Positions 25,393 to 35,328 are shown, numbered from the stretch's first letter. The stretch is DNA of 64,000 bases from CAVPDE01 sp963707125 (GCA_963707125.1 CAVPOU010000017.1:164149-228148), one strand, 5' to 3'. The notes: generated by a model from the sequence alone, not told the origin. Translations and numbers: made by a program.

Positions 25393-27981
25393 TCATTTCA
25401 TGAGCGAATCAATGAAGCACCCCCCTCCTCCCCCAGCGGTTTCCGCATTCACCGTCGTCCCCGACGTGGTTGCCGCTATCACCGCACTGAAGTGGTACAC
25501 ACCAATCTCGACGTAAGACGGGTTCCCATTATGATTGACCCTAGACCCGGGCACCATCCACCCTTCACCCTCGGGCGTCACGTTTCCGGCGCTGTCGCAG
25601 GCCAGGATCCATTTTTCCCCGTCATAGTAGTAGAGTGAAAAAGTGCTCACATCCTTGTAGCCTGGACAGGGTATGGTGACTGTCACGCCGTTCGGAAATA
25701 TCGCGGGCGGAAGAAGAGTTATGGCAACACCTACGGCTTTGCCCACACTAAGTGGAGGAATATCTTCTGCCGGCCCAATATACGGTTCAAGACCGATTTC
25801 TTGCATCAGATTGCTTTCGTAGGTGACCGATGCTCCCTCCAATGGCCCAGAAACAACCCTCACAGTTTTCTTAGCGCTTGACGTGTCGATGCTCGTTACA
25901 GTCTCCGGAATGTTGCCTTTCCTTGCACTATCTTGATCTTTTCCCTCGATCTTAAAGCGGAAACTAATCGGTTCCATTTCCTGACCATCCGCATCTCTTG
26001 CTGTCACGCTCACCTCTACCACCGAATCATAGGGATAAGAATTCGCGATAGAGGTTTCGTTGCTTCGATAATAGACAACCCACAGACTGTAGACACTATT
26101 TCCGTCCGCATCCAAAGGAAGCGCTTTCAATATCCTCGTGCCCGATCCATTGAGATCATTAAGCCTGCGCGTGTAGGTGTTGCTTCCGTCGTTAACTGAA
26201 AAGGTGACGGCGTCTGGATCGGTCATGTCGATACCGTTGACCGATTCCATGCGAACACCAAAGGCGGTGTTGTTGGGAATTTGTTCATTACTTGGCGGGA
26301 CCCCTGAGTTGTTGAGTGGAATGGCCTCCACCACTTCCACTGCGGCCAGAGGTTGAGGACAGGAGTTTGGGTCGTTCGCAGAGGTGCCATAGAGGTACTC
26401 TTCGAAGTTGCTCCACCCGTCATTGTCAGAGTCTAGATCCCTGTCCGAAGAGCTCACCGGGTTCAGACCACTGAGCAATTCATACCTGTCTGGGATGCCG
26501 TCACCGTCCGAATCCCGGTTGACCGGACTGAGACTCCACCGGTTGGAACCCCATCCCGAGTTGCTTCTTGCATAATTGTACTCACTTCCGTCGGTCAATC
26601 CGTCCGTGTCCGAATCGGTCGATCCGTTCTTTGCCGTAATGCTTCCGAACCACTGCTTCTCCCAGTCGTCCGCCATGCCGTCATTGTCGTCGTCGTTTAC
26701 CCTGGCCGTGTTCGTCAATACTGTGTTTCCCAATTCATCCGTGACGGCACTGCTGATCTGCATGGAATAGATGACGTAGCGCTGGAGGGTTCCTGGATTC
26801 AGGGGGAATTTGAACACCTTGTTGGTGCCGCTCGTGTCCGTACCGTTCCCGTTCAGCAGCAGCCCGTTGTTGAAGCTGTAATTGCTCGCCATCGTAGCGT
26901 TCCTCATGTTGCTTTCGCTGTACGTGACCGTGACGGTGCTGTCGGTGTAGTTGATAACCGGGGACCCCACAAGAGACGGTCTGGAACTGTCGACAACAAA
27001 AGTGTTGCCGGTGTGACTTCCCACAGAGTTTCCTGCGGCATCCAAGGCGGAAACGGTCACGGTTGCCGTGCCGTCGTTCCCCGAGGGCACAGTCATCACA
27101 TATCTCCATTGCTTGTTGGTCACCTGGGTCATTGCCGCACCGGTTATGTCGCTGCCTGTGCCGGCGAAATGAATGCTGATCGTCGGAGTACCGGACATGG
27201 GGTTTGACTCAGTGAAAGTCGCCGTGATGGTGACCGTGTCCCCCGCTTTGTAAGGGTTGGAGACGCTGTAAGACATCGCCACGGTCGGTCCAACACGGTC
27301 GAGAATAACATTCGCCTTTGTTGCTGTAGCTGAAATGAGCCCCTGGTCGTCCTTGACCCACGCGTAGACCGTGTGGTTGCCCTCTGTGTTGTTCAAAATG
27401 AAGTCGGTCACGGTGAAGATGGGGTTCTGACGGGCTCCGCCTGGGATGGTGCTGAATATTTCACCACTCGGATCGTTGTCGCCATCTCGAATAAGATACT
27501 GGCTCACCAGGGTGTCGTCGCTTGCCACGATTCTGATATCTACTTGGCGACTCGGGTCATTCTTGTAAACCGTCGTGCTGCCGGTCTGCCCATTGACCTC
27601 CAGGCTCGACAAAACAGGAGCTGCGTTTCCCCCTACACTCACTTCGTTAGAATACCCGCTTTCAATCCCATCGGTGTTATAGGCTGTGGCGGCCAAATAG
27701 TAAGTGCCGTCCGGAAGTCCATGAACGGTGAATTCCGGGCTTGCTGGGTCTATGAGTCTGCTCAAGGGAATGATGATTGCTGATGCGCCGTCTGAAGAGC
27801 CGGTCCCATTGTAGAGGCCGCCTGCTGTGGTCCCGTAGTATATCTTATAGCCTGCAAGGTCTGTTTCGCTGTTCGCGTCCCAAGCAAGCGTTACATCCAT
27901 AGCGGAGGCTGATGTTGCCGGCACCGTGATCAAGAAAAGCGAACACACCAGAATGGCTGAAAGTAGTCTTGCTTTGCCCAT
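25393..27981 (-). CDS. Large secreted fibronectin-III/Ig-like surface protein with GGGGGCFI tail
   Basis: 862 aa. The start at 27981 is chosen because AAGGAG lies 10 nt upstream; the ATG three codons earlier is too close. Signal peptide (LLSAILVCSLFLITVPATSASA), an FN3 domain (AMDVTLAWDANSETDLAGYK), Ig-like domains around residues 190-420, then calcium-binding type repeats (DDDNDGMADDWE, DSDTDGLTDGSEY, DSDGDGIPDRYE) and a beta-rich C-terminal domain (FSLYYYDGEKWILACD). It ends GGGGGCFIDSLMK; Gly-rich CFI tails recur on surface proteins of Desulfobacterota, but here the usual hydrophobic extension is missing. Function unknown; surface or matrix role inferred. Confidence 0.82.
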   Translation of the reverse strand: MGKARLLSAILVCSLFLITVPATSASAMDVTLAWDANSETDLAGYKIYYGTTAGGLYNGTGSSDGASAIIIPLSRLIDPASPEFTVHGLPDGTYYLAATAYNTDGIESGYSNEVSVGGNAAPVLSSLEVNGQTGSTTVYKNDPSRQVDIRIVASDDTLVSQYLIRDGDNDPSGEIFSTIPGGARQNPIFTVTDFILNNTEGNHTVYAWVKDDQGLISATATKANVILDRVGPTVAMSYSVSNPYKAGDTVTITATFTESNPMSGTPTISIHFAGTGSDITGAAMTQVTNKQWRYVMTVPSGNDGTATVTVSALDAAGNSVGSHTGNTFVVDSSRPSLVGSPVINYTDSTVTVTYSESNMRNATMASNYSFNNGLLLNGNGTDTSGTNKVFKFPLNPGTLQRYVIYSMQISSAVTDELGNTVLTNTARVNDDDNDGMADDWEKQWFGSITAKNGSTDSDTDGLTDGSEYNYARSNSGWGSNRWSLSPVNRDSDGDGIPDRYELLSGLNPVSSSDRDLDSDNDGWSNFEEYLYGTSANDPNSCPQPLAAVEVVEAIPLNNSGVPPSNEQIPNNTAFGVRMESVNGIDMTDPDAVTFSVNDGSNTYTRRLNDLNGSGTRILKALPLDADGNSVYSLWVVYYRSNETSIANSYPYDSVVEVSVTARDADGQEMEPISFRFKIEGKDQDSARKGNIPETVTSIDTSSAKKTVRVVSGPLEGASVTYESNLMQEIGLEPYIGPAEDIPPLSVGKAVGVAITLLPPAIFPNGVTVTIPCPGYKDVSTFSLYYYDGEKWILACDSAGNVTPEGEGWMVPGSRVNHNGNPSYVEIGVYHFSAVIAATTSGTTVNAETAGGGGGCFIDSLMK

Positions 27982-28342
27982 TGGTTTCATTCTCCTTTTA
28001 ACACCTCCGGGTGCGCAATCTTGAATAAGAATGCCCCGGTGCTTTGGGGATGCAATGGGCGTGCCGAAAAAGCTACCCTTCAATAACCTTTTGATATTGT
28101 ATATTAATGTGTTTTAAGCTTCATTTCTCTATCTGCTCTAGGCGGGTGTTTATCGCCAAAAAAAGATGAAGGCCGTCTACCTTTGTGCACACGATTTTCC
28201 GTGAGGATCTTCAGCCGAAACGCCCCCGTTTAGGCGAGCTTCATTGCCCCGCCTTAAGCGAGCTTTACCTCCCTATGAAACATATGGGCTCTGAGAGAGA
28301 GCAGGGTCTGCAGCGCTGTCTCTGCTCGCTCTCCTTCCCCGA

Positions 28343-29017
28343 TTAGGGGAGCTGCATTGCGAAGCAATGAGGAGATCCTGGTCCTTGGCTCTCTCGAGCG
28401 ATGAACCTATAATTTTGCCGCTGCAGACCCAAATCCGCCAGCGCGCTGCGCATGGATGGTGTCAGTTTCGGTGAACTCGTCCGTTTGACCTCAAAACCTA
28501 ATCGCCTCTTCCCTCTTACAATGAGAAGGTCGAGTTCTGCTCCAGCATGAGTCGCCCAGAAAAAGCACTCCTCTCCCCTTATCCCGAGATGCCGCATGAT
28601 CTCCTCTAGAACGAACCCTTCCCAGGACGCTCCGACCTTCGGATGCCCTTCCAGTTCGCTGCGTGTCCTCACATTAAGTAGGGTATGCAACAAACCTGTA
28701 TCAGCGAGATACACCTTCGGGGCTTTGACCTGCCTCTTAGATATGTTTTCATGCCACGGTTGCAATTGCCGCACCACGAGTGCTGAGGTCAGCACATCGA
28801 GATAGTTACGGACTGTGGTGTCCGCAACGCCAAAAGAACGGGCAAATTCCGACGCATTGAAAACCTGACCGTGGTAATGGGCCAACATGGTCCAAAACCG
28901 CTGCAAGGTTACGGATCTGATATTGATTCCCAATTGCGGAAGATCTCTCTCGAGAAAGGTTCTAATGAATCCACGTCGCCACTCATCACTCTCCCCGACA
29001 GTCCGCGACAAATAGGA
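28343..29017 (-). pseudogene. DUF4143 ATPase, C-terminal fragment
   Basis: About 220 aa matching the second half of AAA/DUF4143 proteins: WRRGFIRTFLERDLPQLG, winged-helix FARSFGVADTTVRNYLDVL, KAPKVYLADTGLLHTLL, and nuclease-like ELDLLIVRGKRRLGFEVK. The N-terminal P-loop half is gone. The reading frame continues upstream only through a 15-bp inverted repeat (29017-29055) and then loses similarity, marking the break. Compare the complete relative at 39842. Confidence 0.8.
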
Positions 29018-29055
29018 CCTTGAAAATTCGGTCTGGTCAACCGAATTTTCAAGGT
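29017..29055. repeat. Perfect 15-bp inverted repeat at the gene break
   Basis: ACCTTGAAAATTCGG, 9-nt loop, CCGAATTTTCAAGGT. It stands exactly where the DUF4143 gene loses its 5' half. Confidence 0.75.
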
Positions 29056-29442
29056 ACGAGCTTAAAACAAGAAAGAAGGACCGAGCATCCAGAACCCAGC
29101 TTTCGGTTGTGAGCCAGAAAAAAGAATACAGGATTCAGTTTTGACAGGATTTATCCGCCACGCGGACAGGCACGATGATCAGGATCTTTTCTCAGTTTCC
29201 GGCCTCCGGCCCGGGGGGCCTCCGCCCCGGAGGGATGAAACTGAGAAGGAGTCTCATCCTGTGAAGGGATGTTGCTGGGTGACAAATTTACTTTCATAGT
29301 TTCTTGCAAAAATCTGGTGATATCTATCTTAGTCTGATCAGACCCTTCTGCCTTTCTTCAGGAAAGGCAGAAGACATGTATCTTGTTTATCCTGTCGATC
29401 CTGTCGGATAAACTCTCTTGACAGAATTTCCCATCTATCCCA
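29056..29442. other. Gene-free gap
   Basis: No gene seen. It contains a GC-rich foldback (CCTCCGGCCC / GGGGCCTCCG near 29205-29235), a CTTTTCTCAGTTTC/GAAACTGAGAAGG pair around it, and TCCTGTCGATCCTGTCGG runs common to many gaps here. Confidence 0.5.
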
Positions 29443-29471
29443 TTGCAGGGGGCACTGAAAACAGCTATACT
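29443..29471 (+). promoter_or_regulatory. Promoter of the MNT/HEPN pair
   Basis: TTGCAG, 17 nt, TATACT, about 65 nt before the ATG at 29538. Confidence 0.5.
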
Positions 29472-29537
29472 GCATTAATTCCGGTTAAACGCCGGACCCC
29501 AGAACTGACTGCGAACTTAACGCTCGGGAGCAAAATC

Positions 29538-29963
29538 ATGAGATTGCGGGAACAGCTGCGCGAAATCTGTGATCGTCATGACATTGATCTTGTCTATGCT
29601 TTTGGCAGCAGGGCTGGTGAAGTCAGGGCCTCTGTTTACGGCATCGGGAAGATGGATAAAAACACCACTTCCGATGTCGACATCGGGGTCAGGGTGTCTC
29701 CAGACCATGGCGCCATGTCGGTCAGAGAGAAGGTAGAGGTCGCCTCGGAGATGGAAGATCTACTGGGAGTCGAGCGAGTTGACCTTGTGACCCTTTCGGA
29801 GGCAGACTCCTTCCTGTCGGCGAATATTGTGAGAGGAGAAAGGATCTTTTCCAGAGATCCTTACTCGGCCGAAGAGTACGAGTTATACATTCTCAGGAGA
29901 GCAGGGGATCTCGCCCCTTTGGAGCATGAGAGACTGAGCATGATTTTCGCAAAGGCCGGCTGA
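29538..29963 (+). CDS. MNT-domain nucleotidyltransferase (antitoxin of MNT/HEPN pair)
   Basis: 141 aa from the ATG at 29538 (GGGAG upstream). AFGSRAGEVR (Gly23-Ser24) and TTSDVDIGVRV give the polymerase-beta-like nucleotidyltransferase GS...DxD signature, with a third acidic residue in VDLVTL. In the characterised MntA/HepT systems this enzyme adenylylates and silences the HEPN RNase. Followed after 60 nt by its HEPN partner. Confidence 0.85.
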   Translation: MRLREQLREICDRHDIDLVYAFGSRAGEVRASVYGIGKMDKNTTSDVDIGVRVSPDHGAMSVREKVEVASEMEDLLGVERVDLVTLSEADSFLSANIVRGERIFSRDPYSAEEYELYILRRAGDLAPLEHERLSMIFAKAG

Positions 29964-30023
29964 CCCCTGCGATACTTCTGGCTTCTGTGCCCCAGAAGAC
30001 ATCAACTTTTTAGGAGTTAGGCT

Positions 30024-30482
30024 ATGTCCCCTGGCAAGCTGAGCAAGAAAGTGATCGGAGACAGGCTTGCTTGGATCGACAAGATGATAGTCGAAATCAG
30101 AGCCTTACCCCTAGACAGCTACGAGGACTTCTCAGCGAACCGGAGAGATGTCTGGGCAGCCGAATCCTGCCTTCGCAGGGCGCTTGAAGCCATTTTTGAT
30201 CTAGGTCGACACATCCTCGCCAAAGGTTTTGGCCAGGGCGTCACGGAATACAAGCAGATTGCTTCTGAGCTGGAGACGGCGGGGGTTCTGTCGCACAGTC
30301 GAGCCCGACTGTTGTCCACCTTGGCAGGCTACCGTAATCGACTGGTTCATTTCTATCACGAGGTCACTTCTGAAGAACTCTATGAGATTTGCCGAAATAA
30401 CCTCGATGACCTCTTGAGGATAAAAAATGCTTTCCGGAAATGGGTCAATGAGAACCCTGATTCCATCGACGAGACCCTTTAA
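30024..30482 (+). CDS. HEPN-domain (DUF86) toxin
   Basis: 152 aa. All helical; YRNRLVHFYHEV carries the RX4H active-site motif of HEPN ribonucleases (R..H). SCLRRALEAIFDLGRHIL is the standard DUF86 second helix. Predicted RNase toxin controlled by the MNT gene upstream. Confidence 0.87.
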   Translation: MSPGKLSKKVIGDRLAWIDKMIVEIRALPLDSYEDFSANRRDVWAAESCLRRALEAIFDLGRHILAKGFGQGVTEYKQIASELETAGVLSHSRARLLSTLAGYRNRLVHFYHEVTSEELYEICRNNLDDLLRIKNAFRKWVNENPDSIDETL

Positions 30483-30687
30483 GCGACCCAACTCTTGTCG
30501 CCCCTAGTCGCCGCTCTGCTCCCTGCTCCCTGCTCCAGGCTTTTCATCTGTTCCCAGCAGCCAGGACCTTCCTTCTTGCGTTCGCCTTTATGCTACTTCC
30601 CAGCATCCTGAACCAAGAACCAAACGCAATAACCAATCACGAAAGCACGAAATTTGGAAAACACGAAAAGGTTGGGACACAGATTCA

Positions 30688-30816
30688 CCCTGTTAAATAA
30701 GATCCGCTGCGAGAATCTTAGCTTCAGGCTTCGCGTAGCAGTTGAGTATTTTTCCATAAAGCCAGCTATCAGATCTTTGGGTGACTCTCATGGTCACCTG
30801 AAGCTATTTAACAGGG
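30688..30816. mobile_element. 129-bp MITE-like element with CCCTGTTAAATA ends
   Basis: Starts CCCTGTTAAATAAGATC and ends GAAGCTATTTAACAGGG, a 12-bp perfect terminal inverted repeat. The outer and sub-terminal bases match the copy at 41487-41619 in the opposite orientation. It sits inside a short dispersed repeat (CACAGATT...ACACGGATTT), as if inserted there. No open frame. Confidence 0.75.
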
Positions 30817-31004
30817 TAAACACGGATTTATTGGATTGAAAAAAGGAAAACCGATCTGTATAAATATGTGAAATTCCGTGTCCTCTTTCTTTACTTCCTC
30901 TTGGCCTATCCGCGTCTTTGTGATAGAGCACATCTTCTGTGTGCTCGCTCAAGGGCCGACGGAGGCGGCAGCCGATGCGCAGCATTGGCAGGCTCATCGC
31001 TCTT

Positions 31005-31123
31005 CTGCTCAAACAGACTGTGAAACAGGCTAAGTGCGACAGCACGGGGCACAGGAAGAAGAAGCGGCAAAAGCAAGCGAGCTCGGCTTTGATGCTTCGG
31101 CTTCTGGTGGCGAGTTTGAGCAG
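31005..31123. ncRNA. Foldback element closed by CTGCTCAAAC/GTTTGAGCAG
   Basis: A perfect 10-bp closing stem surrounds ~100 nt of further short hairpins (for example CGAGCTCGGC, GATGCTTCGGC). Same closing logic as 33348, 46727 and 60715. Whether it is transcribed is unknown. Confidence 0.4.
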
Positions 31124-31258
31124 GCCGTTTTCTCTGCGCTGCTCTGTGACTCGAGCGACCCTGGGGAGCGGGCGTGAGACATCTCTTTCGTAGTTTCGTC
31201 CTTCAGTGTTTTCGTGGTGGCATTTGGTTTTGTTTTCGGGTTTCTCCGCCTTGCGCTA

Positions 31259-32500
31259 TCAGCTTTGAGCCCTTCGACTCCGCTCCCTTCGACCGTGCTC
31301 AGGGTCTGCGACAGGACTTTCAGCTCTCTTCCTATGAGCTTCCGTGGTATGCGCCGATTCCAAGTACTCTTTCATGCTCGCGGCAAGTGTTTCCATGGCC
31401 TTTCTGAACTTCAGTTCATTCTGCTCCAGGAGAGTAAACCGAAAGCCCTGCAAATCGGTATTGAATGAACTGAGCGGAACCACGCAAAGCCCTGCCGCCC
31501 CAATTAAATAGTATACAAACCTCTTGTCAGGCTCCATACCGGGCGCAGCGCAGAGCTTTTCTACCAGACTTTGGACATCCTTGTTCGCAATCTGGAGGTG
31601 CTGCTGCGGGTTCAGACGATCTTTCTCAAAAACAACCGTAACATAGAAAGCACCATTGGTTCGGTTGGTGATGATTCCATCGACTTCCTTGAGACTGTTG
31701 TAGGCTATCTCAGAGAAACGCTCGTACCGACGACGTCGTCCGTCGAGAAAGGATTCATACTCGGGATGCAACAGTACTTGAGGAATGGCTTTTTGCGGCA
31801 AAGTGGTTGAGCAGACTTCCACCATTTTGGCGTTCACGATGCTCTCGACGTATTTCGCGAAATGGGGGTCCTTTTGCGAATTGTAGACCTCGATCCATCC
31901 ACAGCGAGACCCAGGCCAGGGCAACTCCTTCGAAATGCCCTTCATGGATATCCCGGGGACTTCCCCAATCACCGCTGAAAGCGGCTTTGTTTCATGATGG
32001 TTGTAAACAATATTCTGATAGATCTCATCCGCGATGATGAAGAGATCGAAGTCTTCTGCAATGGCAACTATTTCCTTCAAGACAGTCACAGGGTAGACAG
32101 CACCGGTGGGATTGTCGGGATTAACCAGCAGGATTCCCGATACTGCAGGGTTGTATTTTACCCGGTTTCTCAGTTCTTCCAGGTCAGGATACCAGTTATT
32201 CCGGGGATTCAGGGGATAGCATATTGGCCGCATGCCCGCATGAGCGGCCTCTGCTGAAGAATGAGTGGTATACGTAGGAGAGGGGGTAATCACCCTGGCG
32301 GTGCTGCGAAGAAGACCATAGACCTTCGTGATCGCGTCGCCCAACCCATTGAAGAAGATAATGTCTTCAGCGGAGATGTGGGGGCCGCCATTCGTATTGT
32401 TCCGAGCCGCCAGGAATTCTCTCGTCTCCAACAGACCTTTGGATGGGCAGTAGCTGTAGGAGCAGTCTTCCATAGCCAGCTTGGATATGATCTCCTTCAT
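31259..32500 (-). pseudogene. PLP-dependent aminotransferase, copy 1, N-terminus lost
   Basis: Class I/II aminotransferase: VNPDNPTGAVYP, FIIADEIYQNIVY (PLP-binding Asp and Tyr), and SMKGISKELPWPGSRCGW with the PLP Lys. Comparison with copy 2 (35271-36087) shows the first ~52 residues are missing; the break at about 32508 joins repeat DNA (CAAATATTATTGCAACCGAC) also found at 37853. No ribosome-binding site precedes the first Met. The last ~20 residues (PVADPEHGRRERSRR) are read from a dispersed CTTCGAC/CTCAGGG repeat, so the original 3' end is lost too. Confidence 0.82.
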
Positions 32501-32889
32501 CCAGGAAGGGATTCTTTTTCAAATATTATTGCAACCGACTCATGCAGCTAATTCCAAGTTCCCAAAGCTGACAGGATTCACATGAAGGAGAAGTGCCCCT
32601 TCGACGTAGCTCTGGACCTTCGGCTAAAGTGCCTAAAGTTCAGAAACTGATCCCGATAATCGCGGCTGCCTGTTGGATGCCCTTGTGGTTCTATTCAACC
32701 AGGGGGAGAGACAAAAAAGCGGCGCTCACGCCCGCTTGTCCCCAGCCTGTCGCGGGGCTCGCCTAGGCTCGCTCGAGCCCACAAAGACGCAGAGAAAGTA
32801 GAAAACAAATGGTTTTGGTTTTAAACTTCAATAGATCTTTCTCTCTGCGTTTCTCCGCGACTCTGCGAGAGACGGGTGTTGGTTCTCTC

Positions 32890-33016
32890 GCTTGAAATCC
32901 GAGTGAAACGAGGGTCGCAAAGCTTCGCTTTGAGACCGATGGGGAGGCAGATAGGGAGAAAGGATGAGCTCGCTTATGCCGTTCTCCCTGTCCGCTTTGC
33001 CATTTTGATTTTAAGC
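32890..33016. ncRNA. 127-nt multi-hairpin element, copy 1
   Basis: Closed by GCTTGAAATC/GATTTTAAGC. Inside: a hairpin GGTCGCAAAGC-TTC-GCTTTGAGACC and a longer arm ATGG...GGGAGAA / TTCTCCC...CCAT. Same size and helices as 41283-41409 and 41688-41814. It could be a structured RNA or a DNA foldback element; flanking CTCTGTGCCTCTAG is shared by the copies. Confidence 0.55.
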
Positions 33017-33347
33017 GCTCTTCTCTGTGATCTCTGTGCCTCTAGGGGGCCGGCCTGCGCTGGTTGGAGCAAGCGGGCACCGATGCTCGCTCAGGAGCCC
33101 CACAGGGGCCTGCAGTTGCACAAGCGACGGAAGGAGGTGGAGACAGAAAATATGAGCGAGCTTCGGCGAGCGGGCGTGAGATAATGGTCTTGCTTGCCCG
33201 CCGTCTGTCTGGAGGGCTTGCCCGCCGTCCCTGTGGCGGGTTAATCCTGTCTAAATTCCCTTGCAGTCCTTCAAGCTTGAAATGCGTGCGAAGCACGGGT
33301 CGCAAGCTGAAGGCTTGTGCCCGATGGCGCGGAAAATGATTCCTTTG

Positions 33348-33474
33348 TTCGCTCAAGCAACCCGCGAAGCGGGACTGAAACGCGGTAGCGTTGAAAGGCA
33401 GCGGGGATAGGTAAAAGCAGGGACAAGCTCGCTTGGCCTTGCTTTTTCTGATGCCCGCTGAGCTGTTGAGCGAA
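33348..33474. ncRNA. Foldback closed by TTCGCTCAA/TTGAGCGAA
   Basis: A perfect 9-bp closing stem around several hairpins, including CCCGCGAAGCGGG and an AAAGCAGG/CCTTGCTTT pair. It may be nested in the partial multi-hairpin element that starts at 33273. Confidence 0.4.
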
Positions 33475-33555
33475 CACATCTGCGCTCTCTGCGTCTTTGC
33501 GGTGAGTGTCTGCTTTTGTCGGTGTGGGCTTGCCCGCCTCTGGAGGGCTTGCCCG

Positions 33556-33593
33556 CCCCGTGAAATCAAGTTAGCGTTCTTATTCCACTGGGG
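33556..33593. repeat. Short CCCCGTGAAAT palindrome
   Basis: CCCCGTGAAAT and TATTCCACTGGGG, imperfect arms, short loop. Confidence 0.45.
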
Positions 33594-33751
33594 TGGCGAA
33601 TAATCTCTGCGGTTTCTGCGTTTCTGCGGATTATATACTCTCAGGTTTCTTCGTTCTTATTCACCTTGACTTGTTGAGCCTATCCCTCTAAAATTATTTG
33701 CAGTTGCGTCTCAGAGGTAGGCCAGATGTTAGCCGAAATGGAGAATAAGGC

Positions 33752-34072
33752 TTGAGCGAATTCGCGGACAAAGTCCGTAGGTTAGCAAGCACCGGCGATG
33801 TACGGATATCTGAGCATGGATACGATGAGTTGGCCGAAGACGGACTGACCGCAAGAGAAGTGCTCGATGGTGTTCAGGACGCAGTGGTTTTAGAAGAATA
33901 CCCAAGCTATCCGAAGGGGCCATGTGTTTTATTCCTGCAGAAGGATAGAACCGGAGCACCGATTCATGCAGTATGGGGTATCCCAAAGGGTCAGGATAAA
34001 CCAGTAGTTTTGATAACTGCCTATCGTCCGAATCAGGGGCGGTGGGATCATTCATTCACTCGGAGGCGGTGA
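33752..34072 (+). CDS. DUF4258 protein (putative toxin)
   Basis: 106 aa, starting with TTG at 33752 after GGAGAATAAGG. RISEHGYDELAEDGLTAREVLDGV and PIHAVWGIPKGQDKPVVLITAYRP match DUF4258, a small RelE-like fold family often encoded in TA-like pairs. The next gene starts 3 nt downstream. Confidence 0.8.
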   Translation: MSEFADKVRRLASTGDVRISEHGYDELAEDGLTAREVLDGVQDAVVLEEYPSYPKGPCVLFLQKDRTGAPIHAVWGIPKGQDKPVVLITAYRPNQGRWDHSFTRRR

Positions 34073-34074
34073 CG

Positions 34075-34293
34075 ATGAAACAGCGAAAGAAGACTAAGTA
34101 TGTGCATGAAGGCCAATATGTGGCCGAGGTAGAGGTTGGCCTATTAGAAGACGACACCGGTTGGTCACCTTATCTCAGTGTCGAAGATGCCTACAAATTA
34201 GACAACGTGAGGGATGCCCTCCGCCAGGGCGATTTGGAATCGGCGGCGAGATACGGACAGATCTACGAACTTCGCCCTGTAGCGCATCAGTAG
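34075..34293 (+). CDS. Small partner of the DUF4258 protein (putative antitoxin)
   Basis: 72 aa. KYVHEGQYVAEVEVGLLEDD then GWSPYLSVEDAYKLDNVRDAL is the usual downstream companion of DUF4258 genes; no DNA-binding motif is obvious. Antitoxin role is inferred from gene order only. Confidence 0.72.
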   Translation: MKQRKKTKYVHEGQYVAEVEVGLLEDDTGWSPYLSVEDAYKLDNVRDALRQGDLESAARYGQIYELRPVAHQ

Positions 34294-34611
34294 TTGCATA
34301 TAAATAAACCTCTCGTTATGAGCCTCTTCGCTTTGACCTTTCACCTTTGACCTATGAGCCCTTCTGCCTTTTGCTTTCTGAGGCTCCGATATCCGAACTC
34401 TGCTTTTCACTTTCCAGCCTCCTCGCCTTCCAGCTTCCTAGATCGCCAGAGGCGGATAAACTTTCCAGCCTTCTTGCGGTTCACTCTCAGCTATGAGCTG
34501 TCTTCCACTATTCCAGTAAAGCATTTCATAATTCCACGGACGGCACCCCGGATCTCTCTGCTTCGCGAGAGAAACGCATAAAATCATGGGCGTCCCACAA
34601 ACCCTGTGCCT
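34294..34611. other. Gene-free gap
   Basis: Degenerate AGC/TTT-rich runs (CTTTGACCTTTCACCTTTGA) and a weak relic of the TTTCATAATTTCATGGACGTCC repeat near 34525. No gene seen. Confidence 0.5.
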
Positions 34612-35328
34612 CTAGCGAACGAAGAGAGCGAGTGTGAGAACGCCAATACCCGTCCCTGCAGTGTTGCAGATCACATCCACCATGCTCGAGTCCCTTGCAG
34701 GAATGAACGCTTGCGTCACCTCGATCGCAAGGCTGATAAGCGCTCCAACAAAAACCGCAAGAAGAAGAGAACACCACCGCCCCGATCCATTCACTCGCTC
34801 CCTCCAAAAGGCAAGGAGAAACCCGATAGGCACAAACCCAAGGATGTTCACTGCTATATCCCCTGCCGGCGATGAATCCTTCTGGTTTCTCCAATCAGGC
34901 CAGGCCAGAACGGGGTTGGTCATGGTCACTCGTCCAGGGACCGATAATGTGTTCTTGTTGTCGGAAAGATCAGGGATCGATGTACCGTGGCTTTTGGCCA
35001 ATGCAAAGGATGCTATCAACCCCTCACGAGAATCGCTCCCCGTCATGCCTTCGCGGTTCCCTTCTATTTCACTCTCACTCAGCGCCCGCTCGTACACCTT
35101 CAAAGCCAGAATACTTCCGGTTCACGAACTTCCTGCATTTCTTGAATTCCCTAATGTAACAGAGTAGCCTCTGATGGATTCTCTTTCACCCATGGGAAAC
35201 GTATTCTGAAAACTCTTCGCCAGTTCGCCGTTCAGATAGATGCTGCACGTCATCCGGTTGGAGACGAGGGTTAGCCGCTGCGTTTTGCAAATTGGGGGTC
35301 CTTTTGCGAATTGTAGACCTCGATCCAT
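34612..35328 (-). pseudogene. LamG-VanZ membrane protein, 5' truncated with internal TGA
   Basis: Reading from 35328: LamG-type SIYLNGELAKSFQNTF, then GYSVTLGNSRNAGSS, an in-frame TGA (35122-35124), then TGSILALKVYERALSESEI (end of the LamG domain) and a VanZ-like domain (FVPIGFLLAFW, AIEVTQAFIPARDSS, NTAGTGIG). The TGA falls where Trp is usual, so TGG to TGA is likely. The 5' side is joined directly to aminotransferase copy 2 at about 35290. VanZ-like proteins are membrane proteins of unclear role. Confidence 0.8.

Larger units (their letters stand above)
30483..31258. repeat. Gene-free gap with several repeat elements
   Basis: Contains a partial CGAAAGCACGAAA repeat (30640-30670), the 129-bp inverted-repeat element at 30688-30816, and a CTCAAAC/GTTTGAG foldback (31005-31123) ending in GAGCGGGCGTGAGAC. 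No coding sequence is supported. Confidence 0.6.
32510..33751. repeat. 1.2-kb gene-free repeat mosaic
   Basis: Holds the junction repeat at 32519, a GTTGAAT/ATTCAAC relic near 32690, the 127-nt multi-hairpin element (32890-33016), a related partial copy (from 33273), a TTCGCTCAA-closed foldback (33348-33474) and a short palindrome (33556-33593). GCTTGCCCGCCGTCC motifs recur between them. No gene is supported. Confidence 0.65.
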
